This document shows, in pieces, positions 17,913-26,208 of a DNA stretch of 64,000 nucleotides. The DNA is from Pseudomonas sp. CAN1 (GTDB lineage: Bacteria > Pseudomonadota > Gammaproteobacteria > Pseudomonadales > Pseudomonadaceae), in assembly GCF_030462585.1 (NCBI RefSeq), contig NZ_JASMRU010000001.1:108604-172603 (forward strand), read 5' to 3'. Below the pieces are notes generated by a model that saw only the letters and a list, made by a program, of their open reading frames with translations, ran no database searches and had not been told where the DNA came from. Each line of letters opens with the position of its first letter. The first letter of the stretch is position 1. The translations under genes and the position numbers were made by a program.

Positions 17913-17928
17913 AGCACAAAGCATGCCC
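17913..17928 (-). promoter_or_regulatory. Sigma-54 promoter of the flgB operon
   Basis: On the minus strand the bases read GGGCATGCTTTGTGCT: GG, ten bases, GC, close to the consensus TGGCACG-N4-TTGCW. The start would be near 17902, and flgB starts at 17860. A sigma-54 activator (LafK) is encoded in the same locus. Confidence 0.7.
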
Positions 17929-17946
17929 ACCCCGGAATTTCGCTTC

Positions 17947-18744
17947 ATGTCGTTGATTTACAAGGATTTACTCGCAGAACAGAACAACGTTCGCAACGCG
18001 GCTTTTCCGCTTTCGACGCGCGCTGCGACGGGATGCGGAAAGGCCCTTTCCGCCTGCTTCCTCCTGCTGCTGCCCGTCCTCGCACAAGCCCAGGATGCGC
18101 GCGCGCAACTCGATGCCGCGGCGCAGCGGCAGGTCGCCGCAGAGCTGAAGGAAGCCGCACGCAAGGCCGGCTGGAAAGGCATGAGTTTCACCCTGGACAA
18201 CAACCTGCCCGGCAGCCTGGGCAAGCTTCCCGCGTGCCCGAATGCGCCGCAGCTACGCCTGCTCGAAGCGCCGTCGGCGGTCAACGCGCGGCGCCGCTTC
18301 GAGGCCTCCTGCGCGGGGCAATCCGGCTGGCCGGTGAGCTTCGTCAGCCAGCCCAGGGTGTACCTGCCCAGCGTGGTCGCCAGCGGCACCATCGAGCGCG
18401 GCCAGACGCTGGACGCGGCGCAGCTCAAGCTCTCGCCGGTGGAGATCGGCAAGGGTTCGCGGAGTTACTTCACCGACATCGCCGAAGTGACCGGCAAGAC
18501 CGCCCGCCGGCGCATCCGCGCCGACCAGCCGCTGACCCCGGCGCTGCTCGACGGCGCCATGCTGGTGCGCCGCGGCCAGCAGGTGAAGATCGTCGCCAGC
18601 CAGGACGGCATCCAGGCCAGCGCCGTCGGCGAGGCACTGGCCAACGGCAAGCAGGACGAGGTGATCCGCGTGAAGAACCTGCGCAGCCAGAAGATCATCG
18701 AGGCGAAGGTGACCGCGTCAGCCGAGGTGAGCAGCATCTTCTGA
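17947..18744 (+). CDS. flgA: Flagellar P-ring assembly chaperone FlgA (lateral, LfgA)
   Basis: The protein has a long N-terminal region with a hydrophobic signal segment (LSACFLLLLPVLAQAQ) and a C-terminal SAF/FlgA domain (QPRVYLPSVVASGTIERGQT ... QPLTPALLDGAMLVRRGQQVKIVASQDGIQAS). FlgA escorts FlgI in the periplasm. The start is uncertain: the ATG at 17947 gives 265 residues, and ATG 17923 or TTG 17890 would lengthen it. It is divergent from flgB, with the flgB sigma-54 promoter lying inside the upstream part of its open frame. In other Flag-2 loci flgN and flgM sit beside flgA; here they are at 34.3-35.0 kb and a lipid operon follows instead. Confidence 0.88.
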   Translation: MSLIYKDLLAEQNNVRNAAFPLSTRAATGCGKALSACFLLLLPVLAQAQDARAQLDAAAQRQVAAELKEAARKAGWKGMSFTLDNNLPGSLGKLPACPNAPQLRLLEAPSAVNARRRFEASCAGQSGWPVSFVSQPRVYLPSVVASGTIERGQTLDAAQLKLSPVEIGKGSRSYFTDIAEVTGKTARRRIRADQPLTPALLDGAMLVRRGQQVKIVASQDGIQASAVGEALANGKQDEVIRVKNLRSQKIIEAKVTASAEVSSIF

Positions 18745-18770
18745 CTGCCCATGCCGATGCGGATCATTGC

Positions 18771-18842
18771 GTAGGAGCGGACTCCGTCCGCGATCGGCCC
18801 CGCTTCGCGCCGGATACCATCGCGGACGGAGTCCGCTCCTAC
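18771..18842. repeat. REP palindrome (GTAGGAGCGGACTCC family)
   Basis: Inverted arms between the convergent flgA and the last gene of the lipid operon; same family as 4116. Confidence 0.85.
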
Positions 18843-18926
18843 AGGGTGAATTTGGTCGCGGGTTCCAACCCGCAGGGCGAATAACGCGCCAGCGTTATCC
18901 GCCGCGCCGAGCCACGCCCCGGCGCC

Positions 18927-19862
18927 TCAGGTCCACCAGTAACGCACACAGTGGAAGAACACCGGCGCGGCGAAGCACACCGAGTCCAGGCGGTCGAGCA
19001 TGCCGCCGTGGCCTTCGATCATGTGGCCCCAGTCCTTCACCCCGCGGTCGCGCTTGATCGCCGACATCACCAGCCCGCCGAAGAAGCCGAGGATGTTGAT
19101 CATCAGCGCGCAGAGCAGCGCCTGCCAGAAGCTGAACGGGGTGATCCACCACAGCGAACCGCCGATCAACGTGGCCAGCGCGACGCCGCCGATGAAGCCT
19201 TCCACGGTCTTGGACGGCGACAGGTTGGGAGCGATCTTGCGCTTGCCGAACAGTTTGCCGCAGACGTACTGCAGCACGTCCGAGAGCTGCACGACGATCA
19301 CCAGGAAGGCGATCAGCAGCAGGTTGCGGCCCTCGTAGCCGGCGATGTTCAGGGTCAGCAGCGCCGGCACGTAGGAGATGCAGAACACCGCCAGCATCAG
19401 CCCCCACTGCACCTTGGAAGCGCGTTCGAGGAAGTGCTTGGAGTCGCCGCCCAGCGAGGCGAGGATCGGCAGCAGGAGGAAGGTGTAGACCGGGATGAAG
19501 ATGGAGAACATCCCGTACCACTGGATGCCGATCAGCAGGTACTGCATCGGCAGCACGAAGTAGAACGCCGCTACCAGGGCCGGGTAGTCGCTGCGCCGGG
19601 TCGGCATCAGCGTGAGGAACTCGCGCAGGGCATAGAACGACACGCCGTAGAACAGCAGCAGTACCGCCCAGTTGCCGAGGGCGAATGCGAAGCCGATCAC
19701 CGCGACCATCGCCCACCAGGCGTTGATCCGCGCGTTGAGGTTGTCGATTACCGCGTGCGGTCCGGGCGGTGCTCTCCAGCGCAGCACGGCGCCGACCAGC
19801 GAAGCGAGGGCGAGGATCGCGCCGATACCGGCGAACAGCAGCCAGGTCTGATTCAGGTCCAT
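18927..19862 (-). CDS. CDP-diglyceride synthase (CdsA/YnbB-like phosphatidate cytidylyltransferase)
   Basis: The 311-residue membrane protein has about eight hydrophobic segments and the CTP-transferase signature near the C-terminus (SAIKRDRGVKDWGHMIEGHG, then GMLDRLDS), with the conserved SPSKTVEGFIGG block. These proteins convert phosphatidate and CTP to CDP-diacylglycerol. The ATG at 19862 starts 1 base after the stop of the acyltransferase gene; the longer open frame upstream overlaps that gene. In E. coli the equivalent accessory gene is ynbB. It is the last gene of the operon and an extra copy beside the expected housekeeping cdsA. Confidence 0.9.
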   Translation of the reverse strand: MDLNQTWLLFAGIGAILALASLVGAVLRWRAPPGPHAVIDNLNARINAWWAMVAVIGFAFALGNWAVLLLFYGVSFYALREFLTLMPTRRSDYPALVAAFYFVLPMQYLLIGIQWYGMFSIFIPVYTFLLLPILASLGGDSKHFLERASKVQWGLMLAVFCISYVPALLTLNIAGYEGRNLLLIAFLVIVVQLSDVLQYVCGKLFGKRKIAPNLSPSKTVEGFIGGVALATLIGGSLWWITPFSFWQALLCALMINILGFFGGLVMSAIKRDRGVKDWGHMIEGHGGMLDRLDSVCFAAPVFFHCVRYWWT

Positions 19863-19863
19863 C

Positions 19864-20493
19864 TCAACGGCCCTCCGCGGCGGCGAGTTCGAGCAACGCC
19901 TCGCGGGCGCGTTCGAGGAAGGCATCCTTGGCCTCGTCCTCCTGCACTGCCAGCGGCGCACCGAAGCTCAGGGTGCACAGCAGCGGCAACGGCAGCGCAC
20001 GGCCCTTGGGCATCACGCGGTTGAGGTTGTCCAGCCACACCGGCACCAGTTCCACCTGCGGATGGGCCTTGGCCAGGTGGTAGATGCCGCTCTTGAACGG
20101 CAGCAGGCGTACCTCCTCGTCGAGGTTGCGGGTGCCTTCGGGGAAGATGATCAGCGAATCACCCTCGGCCAGCGCGCGCTCCACCGGCTCCAGCGGATTG
20201 CCGCCCTCGGTGCCGCGCGTGCGGTCGATCAGCACGCCGTGGAACACCCGGTTGATGATGAAGCCGCGCAAGCCGCCCTTGCCCCAGTAGTCCATGCCGG
20301 CAACCGGGCGCGTGCGGGCGCGCAGCTCGGGGGGCAGCGAGGCCCAGAGCAGCACGAAGTCGCCATGGCTGCTGTGGTTGGCGTAGTAGATGCGCTGCGT
20401 CGGGATCGGCGTGGTGCCGATCCACAGGCTGCGCAGGCCGGTCACCGCGCGGGCACCGGCGATGATGGCGTAGGCGAAGAGTCGTTCCAGCAT
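19864..20493 (-). CDS. 1-acyl-glycerol-3-phosphate acyltransferase-like protein (PlsC family)
   Basis: The 209-residue protein has the PlsC/LPLAT motifs: block I NHSSHGDFVLLWASLP at about residues 39-54 (the HX4D catalytic pair), a block with GVLIDR and block III FPEGTRNLDEEV. Such enzymes acylate lysophosphatidate to phosphatidate, the substrate of the CdsA-like enzyme encoded next to it. There is a single hydrophobic stretch near the N-terminus. It lies between the small membrane protein gene and the cdsA-like gene. No plsC is part of ynbABCD in E. coli as I recall, so this may be an extension of that module. Confidence 0.88.
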   Translation of the reverse strand: MLERLFAYAIIAGARAVTGLRSLWIGTTPIPTQRIYYANHSSHGDFVLLWASLPPELRARTRPVAGMDYWGKGGLRGFIINRVFHGVLIDRTRGTEGGNPLEPVERALAEGDSLIIFPEGTRNLDEEVRLLPFKSGIYHLAKAHPQVELVPVWLDNLNRVMPKGRALPLPLLCTLSFGAPLAVQEDEAKDAFLERAREALLELAAAEGR

Positions 20494-20506
20494 CCGTGCA
20501 GGTTCC

Positions 20507-20953
20507 TCAGGATTGGAAAGTCAGGGTGATCAGGATAAGCAGCGCGATGAGCCATTGCGCCGCGCACAGCAGCGCCTGCCGACGCAGCAGTGCGAGCGCG
20601 CCACGGCTGCGTTCGCTCCAGGGGCGCCCGGCCTTGTCGGCGGGCACACCAGCATAGGTGGCCAGGGCGTCGTCCAGCTGGCGGGTCTTCTCCGCCAATG
20701 CATCGCCGGCGTTGGCCATGGCCTGGAACAGGTCGGCGTCCAGCGCCACGCGCATGGCGTAGAACTTCTGTGCCAGGCCCAGCAGCACCAGCAACGCCAT
20801 GCCCAGGCTGAACGCCAGGGTGGCGCTGGCCATCAGCACGCCGTAGAAGCCGAGCGCCAGGGCCAGCACGGTCAGCGCGGAAGACAGGCCGTTCAGGCTG
20901 CTGCCGCGACGCAGCAGGCTGGCGACCAGGATAAGGCCAGGATCAGCCGGCAT
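20507..20953 (-). CDS. Small membrane protein of the lipid operon, unknown function
   Basis: This 148-residue protein has two adjacent hydrophobic segments at about residues 20-62 and another at the C-terminus (about 130-145), with a charged, mostly helical middle (DADLFQAMANAGDALAEKTR). I recognise no family. Its start overlaps the end of the phosphatase gene and it precedes the acyltransferase gene, so it is translated with the operon. Candidates are a subunit or anchor for the lipid enzymes. No catalytic motif is visible. Confidence 0.7.
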   Translation of the reverse strand: MPADPGLILVASLLRRGSSLNGLSSALTVLALALGFYGVLMASATLAFSLGMALLVLLGLAQKFYAMRVALDADLFQAMANAGDALAEKTRQLDDALATYAGVPADKAGRPWSERSRGALALLRRQALLCAAQWLIALLILITLTFQS

Positions 20954-22292
20954 GGTGCAGCTCCTTGGGCAGTTGCGGTTGGCCGGCCAGTTGCGCCAGC
21001 ACGTTCAGTTGCTCGGTGCCCAGGACGATCTGCGGGCGCGCCTGGCGGATCAGCGCGACCGCCGCCTCGACGCTGGCCGCGCGACCGGACAGCAGCAGCC
21101 AGGCCGCCAGCAGCGTGGCGCTGCGCGAGTAGCCGAGGGCGCAGCAGACCAGCAGCGGACCGTCGCTGTGCAGCTGGTCGATCAGCTCGGCGCCGCGTCG
21201 GCACTGTTCGGCGCCGGGCGCCACCAGGTCGAGCAGCGGCAGGCACTCATAACGCCGTGCCAGCGCGGTGCAGGGCAGTTCGGCGCACAGGTCGAGGATC
21301 GCCAGGCTCGGCAGATGGCGCGGCTTGTACCAGTCCGGCAGGCGCCCCAGCCAGACGCCCGGCAGCACTTCGTCCGGCTGCGGATGCTGGCGCGTCCACC
21401 AGCGCGCGTTGAGCCAGGCACCCAGCCAGTAGGGCGCCAGCAGCCAGGAAACCGCCACCGAATGACGGCCATCGAGACGCTTCTGGAAGCCCACCGGGCC
21501 GATCCCCAGGTAGCAGGCGGCGACCAGTGCCAGCGCCACCGCCGGCCACAGCAGCAACAGGCAGAGACCGCCCGCCGCCAGCGCCAGCAGGCCGCACAAC
21601 AGTGCGCCCGCCCCGTAGAAAGCGGCGAGGCGGCGGCGCTGCGGGTCGTCGCTGAGTTTCCAGGCACGCAGCGGCGAAGTGACTTCCCGCGGCCACATCC
21701 ACACACAGAGGAAGCCCACCAGCGCGCCTGTCGGCACGTCGATGAAGTGGTGCTGCCAGGTGGTCAGCACCGACAGCCCGATCAGCGCGAACCAGCCGTG
21801 CAGCAGCCAGCGGGTGAAGCCCTGGGCGTAGCGCCCGTAGGCGACCCAGAGGATCACCAGCAACGCGATGTGCAACGACGGCGCCTGGTTGAAGGGTTTG
21901 TCGAAGCCCATCAACAGGTCGAACAGCAGACCGAAGAAGCCCTCCAGCGGCGGCCGTTCGAAGCTGAAGCGCAGCGGGAAGAGCAGGAAGCAGCTCACCG
22001 CGATCACCTGCGCGCTGAGCAGGCGCAGGGCGTGGCAATCCAGCCCGCGGCGGGTGCGCGGGAGCAGGAAGGACAAGCCGTAGAGCAGGTCGATGGACCA
22101 GTAGGGAATGATCGTCCAGGGCCACAGCGGCATGCCCCGCTCCCAGTCGAACACCAGCACGCCCACCGACTCGCGCTGCCCGGTCACCCAGTTGGCGAAG
22201 CCGTAGCTGAGGAAGAAGAACGGCCCGAGGAACAGCAGCCAGAGCACCGCGCGCCGCAGCAGCCCTGGCTCGCGCGCTGGCAGTCCGGTCAT
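20943..22292 (-). CDS. PAP2-family phosphatase fused to a dual-specificity phosphatase domain (YnbD-like)
   Basis: The 449-residue protein has an N-terminal membrane part of the PAP2/inositol-phosphorylceramide-synthase type, with NQAPSLHIALL and the histidine-containing TTWQHHFIDVPTGALVGF block, further membrane segments, and a C-terminal cytosolic dual-specificity/tyrosine-phosphatase-like domain with the CX5R signature (VCCALGYSRSATLLAAW) at about residues 378-394. The order PAP2 plus DSP is that of E. coli YnbD. It overlaps the preceding hydrolase/methyltransferase gene by 4 bases. It probably removes a phosphate from a lipid intermediate or transfers a lipid head group; substrate not evident. 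Confidence 0.85.
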   Translation of the reverse strand: MTGLPAREPGLLRRAVLWLLFLGPFFFLSYGFANWVTGQRESVGVLVFDWERGMPLWPWTIIPYWSIDLLYGLSFLLPRTRRGLDCHALRLLSAQVIAVSCFLLFPLRFSFERPPLEGFFGLLFDLLMGFDKPFNQAPSLHIALLVILWVAYGRYAQGFTRWLLHGWFALIGLSVLTTWQHHFIDVPTGALVGFLCVWMWPREVTSPLRAWKLSDDPQRRRLAAFYGAGALLCGLLALAAGGLCLLLLWPAVALALVAACYLGIGPVGFQKRLDGRHSVAVSWLLAPYWLGAWLNARWWTRQHPQPDEVLPGVWLGRLPDWYKPRHLPSLAILDLCAELPCTALARRYECLPLLDLVAPGAEQCRRGAELIDQLHSDGPLLVCCALGYSRSATLLAAWLLLSGRAASVEAAVALIRQARPQIVLGTEQLNVLAQLAGQPQLPKELHHAG

Positions 22293-24049
22293 GGCCGGCT
22301 CACCCGGCGCGCCAGGGAGACGGTGAAGATACCGTCCTCGTCGATGCGCTGGGCCAGCTTGCGGAAGCCGGCGGCTTCGACCAGCTGGTCCATCTCCAGC
22401 TGCGTGCGGCGGCGCATCACCCAGGCCTGGCCGGCGCGGTGGCTGGTCAGCGCGCGGGCGATCAGCTCCAGCTGCGGGTGCCAGGGCTGGCCGGTGTAGA
22501 TCAGGTAGCCGCCCTCCTCCACTGCCTCTCCCAGACCCGCCAGTGAAGCACTGACCATGGCGTTGTCGGCGAACAGTTCATAGAGACCGGAGACCACGCC
22601 CAGCGTCGGCTTCGGCTCGACCGCGGCGAGGTCGGCGCCATCGAAGGCGTCGCCCTGGACGAAGCGCGCGCGCTCCTGAAGGCCAAGGCGCTCGATCAGT
22701 GCCGAGCCTTCGCGCACGTTCAGCTCGCTGTAGTCGCGCAGCAGCACGCTTTCGGGCAGCGGCTCGACGCCCTGCAGCGCTTCGAGGATGTAGCGCCCGT
22801 GGCCGGCGGCGATGTCGAGGATGCGCACCTCGCGGCCCTGCTCGCGCAGGCTGGCCATGGCCAGGCGCAGCAGCTCCTCGATGTGTACCTTGCGCTGGCG
22901 GATGCCGCGCCAGCCGGCGGATTCGAGGTAGGTGCGGTCGATCATCCGGCCGACCGGGCCGGCGCCCTTGGGCTGGTTGCGGTAGACGTAGTCCAGGGTG
23001 CTGCCCGAATCGAAGCCGGTCTGGAAGCCCAGGTTGATACCGTCGGACATCAGCCGGCCAAGACGCATGTTGGCGCGGGTGGCGCGCCAGTAAAGGTCGC
23101 GGATCGACCCCCTGGGCAATGGCGTGGCCAGCGCTTCGGCCTCGGCGCAGGTGTAGCCGAAGCGGTCGGCGTCGCGCAGGTCGGCAAGTTCGGGCTCGCG
23201 CGCGAAGCATTCGAGGATGAAGCGCCGGGCACGGCTGGTCGCCTGCTCGCGGCGCAGCTCGCCGAGAGTGTCGTGGAAGAAGCCGGGCAGCACGTGCAGT
23301 TCCTTGCGCGCCGTGCCGAGGTTGTCGAAGAAGCGCTGCTGCGGCTTGCGGTGCACCACGAAGTCGGAGCCGGAGATCAGCAGCTGGGTTGGCACCTGGA
23401 TCGCCTGGGCATCAGCCACCACGCGGTCGGCCGCCTCGTACAGGCCCAGCAGCACGTTCACCGAGATGGCCTTGGCGATCAGCGGGTCGCTGTCGTAGGA
23501 GGCGATGCGCTCGGGATCGTGGCTGAGGAATTTCGCCTTCACGTAGCTGTTGACGAAGAAGTTGCCGCGCCACCAGCGCGCCAGCTTCAGGCCCGGCCGG
23601 GCGAAGGGCACGTAGAGCTTGACCTTGAACGCCGGCGAGGCGAGCACCAGGCTGCGGATCGGCGGCGCGTAGTCGTGCACCCAGGTGGAGGCGACCACCG
23701 CGCCGACGCTCTGCGCCACCACCGCCATGTCGCTGATGGCGATGCCGTAGTTGGCAGCGATGTGCTCAACGAAGGTCTGCACATCGCGCACGCTGGTGCC
23801 GAAGCTCGGGCTGTCGCCACGCGCGCCGGGCGACTGGCCGTGGCCACGGGCGTCCCAGGCGAACACGTCGAAGCCGGGCAGATCCAGCTCGTCGGCCAGG
23901 TGGCCGATGCGCCCGGAGTGCTCGTGGCCGCGATGGAACAGCAACACCGCGCGGCGCGGTTCGTCGCTGGCAGCGGTGGCCGGCCAGTGGCGGTAGAACA
24001 GCTCGACGCCGTCGTGGGTGACGAAATGGTGAGTCGTGGATTCGCGCAT
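22289..24049 (-). CDS. Bifunctional alpha/beta hydrolase and methyltransferase-like protein (YnbC-like)
   Basis: The 586-residue protein fuses two domains. The N-terminal half is an alpha/beta hydrolase (serine aminopeptidase/monoglyceride-lipase type): LLFHRGHEHSGR oxyanion region, nucleophile region VVAQSVGAVVAS where Ser sits in QSVG, acid region LLISGSDFVVHRKP and a catalytic His in LPGFFHDTLGE. The C-terminal part from about residue 390 has a SAM-methyltransferase-like glycine loop ILDIAAGHGRYILEAL. The ATG at 24049 has AGAGGA seven bases upstream; the open frame before it has no support. The same fusion is known as YnbC in E. coli. It probably de-acylates and methylates a lipid-linked molecule. 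Confidence 0.85.
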   Translation of the reverse strand: MRESTTHHFVTHDGVELFYRHWPATAASDEPRRAVLLFHRGHEHSGRIGHLADELDLPGFDVFAWDARGHGQSPGARGDSPSFGTSVRDVQTFVEHIAANYGIAISDMAVVAQSVGAVVASTWVHDYAPPIRSLVLASPAFKVKLYVPFARPGLKLARWWRGNFFVNSYVKAKFLSHDPERIASYDSDPLIAKAISVNVLLGLYEAADRVVADAQAIQVPTQLLISGSDFVVHRKPQQRFFDNLGTARKELHVLPGFFHDTLGELRREQATSRARRFILECFAREPELADLRDADRFGYTCAEAEALATPLPRGSIRDLYWRATRANMRLGRLMSDGINLGFQTGFDSGSTLDYVYRNQPKGAGPVGRMIDRTYLESAGWRGIRQRKVHIEELLRLAMASLREQGREVRILDIAAGHGRYILEALQGVEPLPESVLLRDYSELNVREGSALIERLGLQERARFVQGDAFDGADLAAVEPKPTLGVVSGLYELFADNAMVSASLAGLGEAVEEGGYLIYTGQPWHPQLELIARALTSHRAGQAWVMRRRTQLEMDQLVEAAGFRKLAQRIDEDGIFTVSLARRVSRP

Positions 24050-24114
24050 AACTTCCTCTGTTCGAAGGCTACCGGGGACTCTCCCGTCCCCGCCCGAATG
24101 GGTTCGACCGGCGA

Positions 24115-24735
24115 TCAGCCGGCTTGTTCTTGCTGCTGTTCCGCCAGGCCGCGGCGCACCCGGTTGACGATAGTCAGCACCAGCAGCAGCGCCACCAGCA
24201 CCAGCAGCGGGTTCAGCCAGGCAAGGGGCAACAGCCCGCTGGCCACACCGGCGCCGAACACGCCGAAGCACAGGGCGCGGTCGCTCTTGCCCATCGGGCC
24301 GTCGTAGCGCCGCGAGGCGCCGATCATCACCCCGAGCACGCCGCTGTATTCGCTTATCACCGCCAGCAGCACCACCAGCACCAGCAGCGCCGGAGTTACC
24401 CCCGGCAGCAGGGCAAACGGCAGGTACAGCGCGCTGTCGGCGATCACGTCGGTGAGTTCGTTGAGGTAGGCGCCCAGCTTCGACTGCTGGCCGAATTCGC
24501 GGGCGAGCATGCCGTCCATGGCGTTGAGCGCCATGCGCAGGAACATCCACAGCGGGATCAGCAGGAAGACCCAGGCATGGCTGGCCAGCAGCGCGACGGC
24601 CAGGGCCACCAGCAGGGATATGCCGCAGGCCGCCAGCGTCACCTGGTTGGCAGTGACGCCGCGGTCATACAGGCGGGTGACGAGGGGACGCAGCAGGTTC
24701 TGGAAGCGGGACTTGAGTTGGTAGACGGAGATCAT
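24115..24735 (-). CDS. CDP-alcohol phosphatidyltransferase-family protein (YnbA-like)
   Basis: The 206-residue membrane protein has about six hydrophobic segments and a version of the CDP-alcohol phosphatidyltransferase motif (NAMDGMLAREFGQQSKLG, then AYLNELTDVIAD). The spacing DGxxAR-x8-GxxxNxxxD fits, but the first and third Asp of D-xx-DG-xx-AR-x8-G-xxx-D-xxx-D are Asn. The family joins a CDP-diacylglycerol to an alcohol such as glycerol phosphate, serine or inositol. The ATG at 24735 has GAAGGA upstream; the longer frame is not supported. It is the first gene of the operon; E. coli ynbA occupies the same place in ynbABCD. Confidence 0.85.
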   Translation of the reverse strand: MISVYQLKSRFQNLLRPLVTRLYDRGVTANQVTLAACGISLLVALAVALLASHAWVFLLIPLWMFLRMALNAMDGMLAREFGQQSKLGAYLNELTDVIADSALYLPFALLPGVTPALLVLVVLLAVISEYSGVLGVMIGASRRYDGPMGKSDRALCFGVFGAGVASGLLPLAWLNPLLVLVALLLVLTIVNRVRRGLAEQQQEQAG

Positions 24736-25092
24736 GGAGTTCCTTCTCAGCGTTCGGTACGAACTGCCCACAGCCTGTATGGACCCGACGAGCTTAGCGG
24801 CTGCGCTGGTCCTGGACTGTAAGACATGTCTCATCACCATAGATGAGCGATCTGACGGTCCGAGACACACATTCGCCAGCTATTTGCCCACCGCCCATGG
24901 CTGAAGGCTCTGCTCCGCCACTCTGCGCTGTAGGACATGACTTGCTTCAAGCGCCACATGCCGCGCATGGCGGCGCCGGAATCCCCACGCCAATTATTTT
25001 TCCTACACCCTTAATCCTTCCTCGCGAGCTGTCGCCTTACCCCTTCAGCAGGCACAACGCCGGCTTCATTCAGCTCATACAGGAAGTCCACC
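24736..25092. promoter_or_regulatory. Divergent control region between the lipid operon and lafA
   Basis: About 357 bases without a gene. Near 24822-24847 two overlapping dyads occur: AGACATGTCT (24822-24831) and CTCATC-N6-GATGAG (24830-24847), suitable as an operator for ynbA or lafA. A GG-N10-GC element (AGGCACAACGCCGGCT) lies at 25050-25065, 28 bases before the lafA ATG. A convincing sigma-28 element (TAAA, N15, GCCGATAA) was not found, although LafS would be expected to transcribe flagellin. The lafA ribosome-binding site AGGAAG precedes 25093. Confidence 0.4.
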
Positions 25093-25974
25093 ATGGCCTT
25101 GTCGATTCAAACCAACTACTCCTCCCTGATCACCCAGAGCAACCTGGGCAAGACCAACAACCTGCTGGCCACCAACCAGCAGCGCCTGGGCACCGGCCTG
25201 CGGATCAACTCCGCCGCCGACGACGCCGCCGGCCTGCAGATCGCCACCCGCCTGAACGCCCAGTCCCGCGGCATGGACGTGGCCATGCGCAACACCAGCG
25301 ACGCCATCTCCCTGATGCAGACCGCCGACGGCTCCTTCAGCGAACTGACCGACATCACCCAGCGCATGAAGGACCTGTCCACCCAGGCCGCCAACGGCAC
25401 CAACACCACCGATGACGGCAAGGCACTGTCCGCCGAATTCAACGAGCTGGGCAAGGAACTGAAGAACATCATCGCCAACACCAAGTTCGGCGGCGATGCG
25501 CTGTTCGGCGTCGACGGCGCCAGCGGCAAGTTCGGCACCACCGGCGGCGTGACCTTCCAGATCGGTTCGGACAAGGCCGAGACCCTGACCGTCGACGTCA
25601 GCACTGAACTGAAAGCCGTGACCGACGCCTTCGGCGCCCTGACCAAGCAGTTCGCCGCCACCTCGGCTGACGGCACCGAACTGGAAACCATCTCCGGCGC
25701 CAACGACTCCATCGACCTGGCCAACGACGCCCTGGACGCCATCGGCGCCCTGCGCGCGCAGTTCGGTGCGAACATCAACCGCCTGCAGCACACCTCCAAC
25801 AACCTGGCCAACATGAAGGACAACACCGACCTGTCCAAGGGCCGCATCATGGACGCCGACTTCGCCGTCGAGAGCGCCAACATGAGCAAGAACTCCATGC
25901 TCATGCAGTCGGGCATCTCCATGCTCAAGCAAGCCGGCCAGATGCCCAGCATGATCATGGGCCTGCTGGGCTAA
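25093..25974 (+). CDS. lafA: Lateral flagellin LafA
   Basis: The 293-residue flagellin has the conserved N-terminal D0/D1 region (ALSIQTNYSSLITQSNLG ... LNQQ-like QQRLGTGLRINSAADDAAGL) and C-terminal region (NINRLQHTSNNLANMKDNTD ... LMQSGISMLKQAGQMPSMIMGLLG), joined by a short variable centre. It forms the filament. It is much shorter than polar FliC of P. aeruginosa (about 390-490 residues), as usual for lateral flagellins. It is monocistronic: ynbA is divergent upstream and a hairpin follows. The C-terminal helix lacks the usual LLR ending, and no glycosylation genes are nearby. Confidence 0.95.
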   Translation: MALSIQTNYSSLITQSNLGKTNNLLATNQQRLGTGLRINSAADDAAGLQIATRLNAQSRGMDVAMRNTSDAISLMQTADGSFSELTDITQRMKDLSTQAANGTNTTDDGKALSAEFNELGKELKNIIANTKFGGDALFGVDGASGKFGTTGGVTFQIGSDKAETLTVDVSTELKAVTDAFGALTKQFAATSADGTELETISGANDSIDLANDALDAIGALRAQFGANINRLQHTSNNLANMKDNTDLSKGRIMDADFAVESANMSKNSMLMQSGISMLKQAGQMPSMIMGLLG

Positions 25975-26020
25975 GGCCCGGTCCGCGCGGGGCCCTCGCC
26001 TCGCGCCGCCACGGCAGCAG

Positions 26021-26042
26021 CGCCCCGCCTCGGCGGGGCGTT
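26021..26042 (+). terminator. Probable terminator after lafA
   Basis: CGCCCCGC-CTCG-GCGGGGCG hairpin, followed only by TTATG, so it is a strong stem with a weak T-tract. Confidence 0.55.
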
Positions 26043-26134
26043 ATGCTGTCTGCGGGTACGCTGACAGACGGTCATGCGACATCCCGCCGCGCAGGCACGG
26101 CTCTAGCCCAGCGCTTTCAGACTTTGCGTGAAGA

Positions 26135-26196
26135 TTGCAAGCACGGGTGTGCAAAATTCAGAACTTGCACCAACATTTTTCTGACGTCAAAATAAT
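26135..26196 (+). promoter_or_regulatory. Possible promoter and operator of the ToxR-like gene
   Basis: A dyad TTGCA-N10-TGCAA with inner GCAC/GTGC lies at 26135-26154. Downstream TTGCAC (26165-26170) and CAAAAT (26188-26193) are 17 bases apart and resemble a weak sigma-70 promoter. The stretch is AT-richer than its surroundings. Confidence 0.3.
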
Positions 26197-26208
26197 GCCT
26201 CTGCCTCC

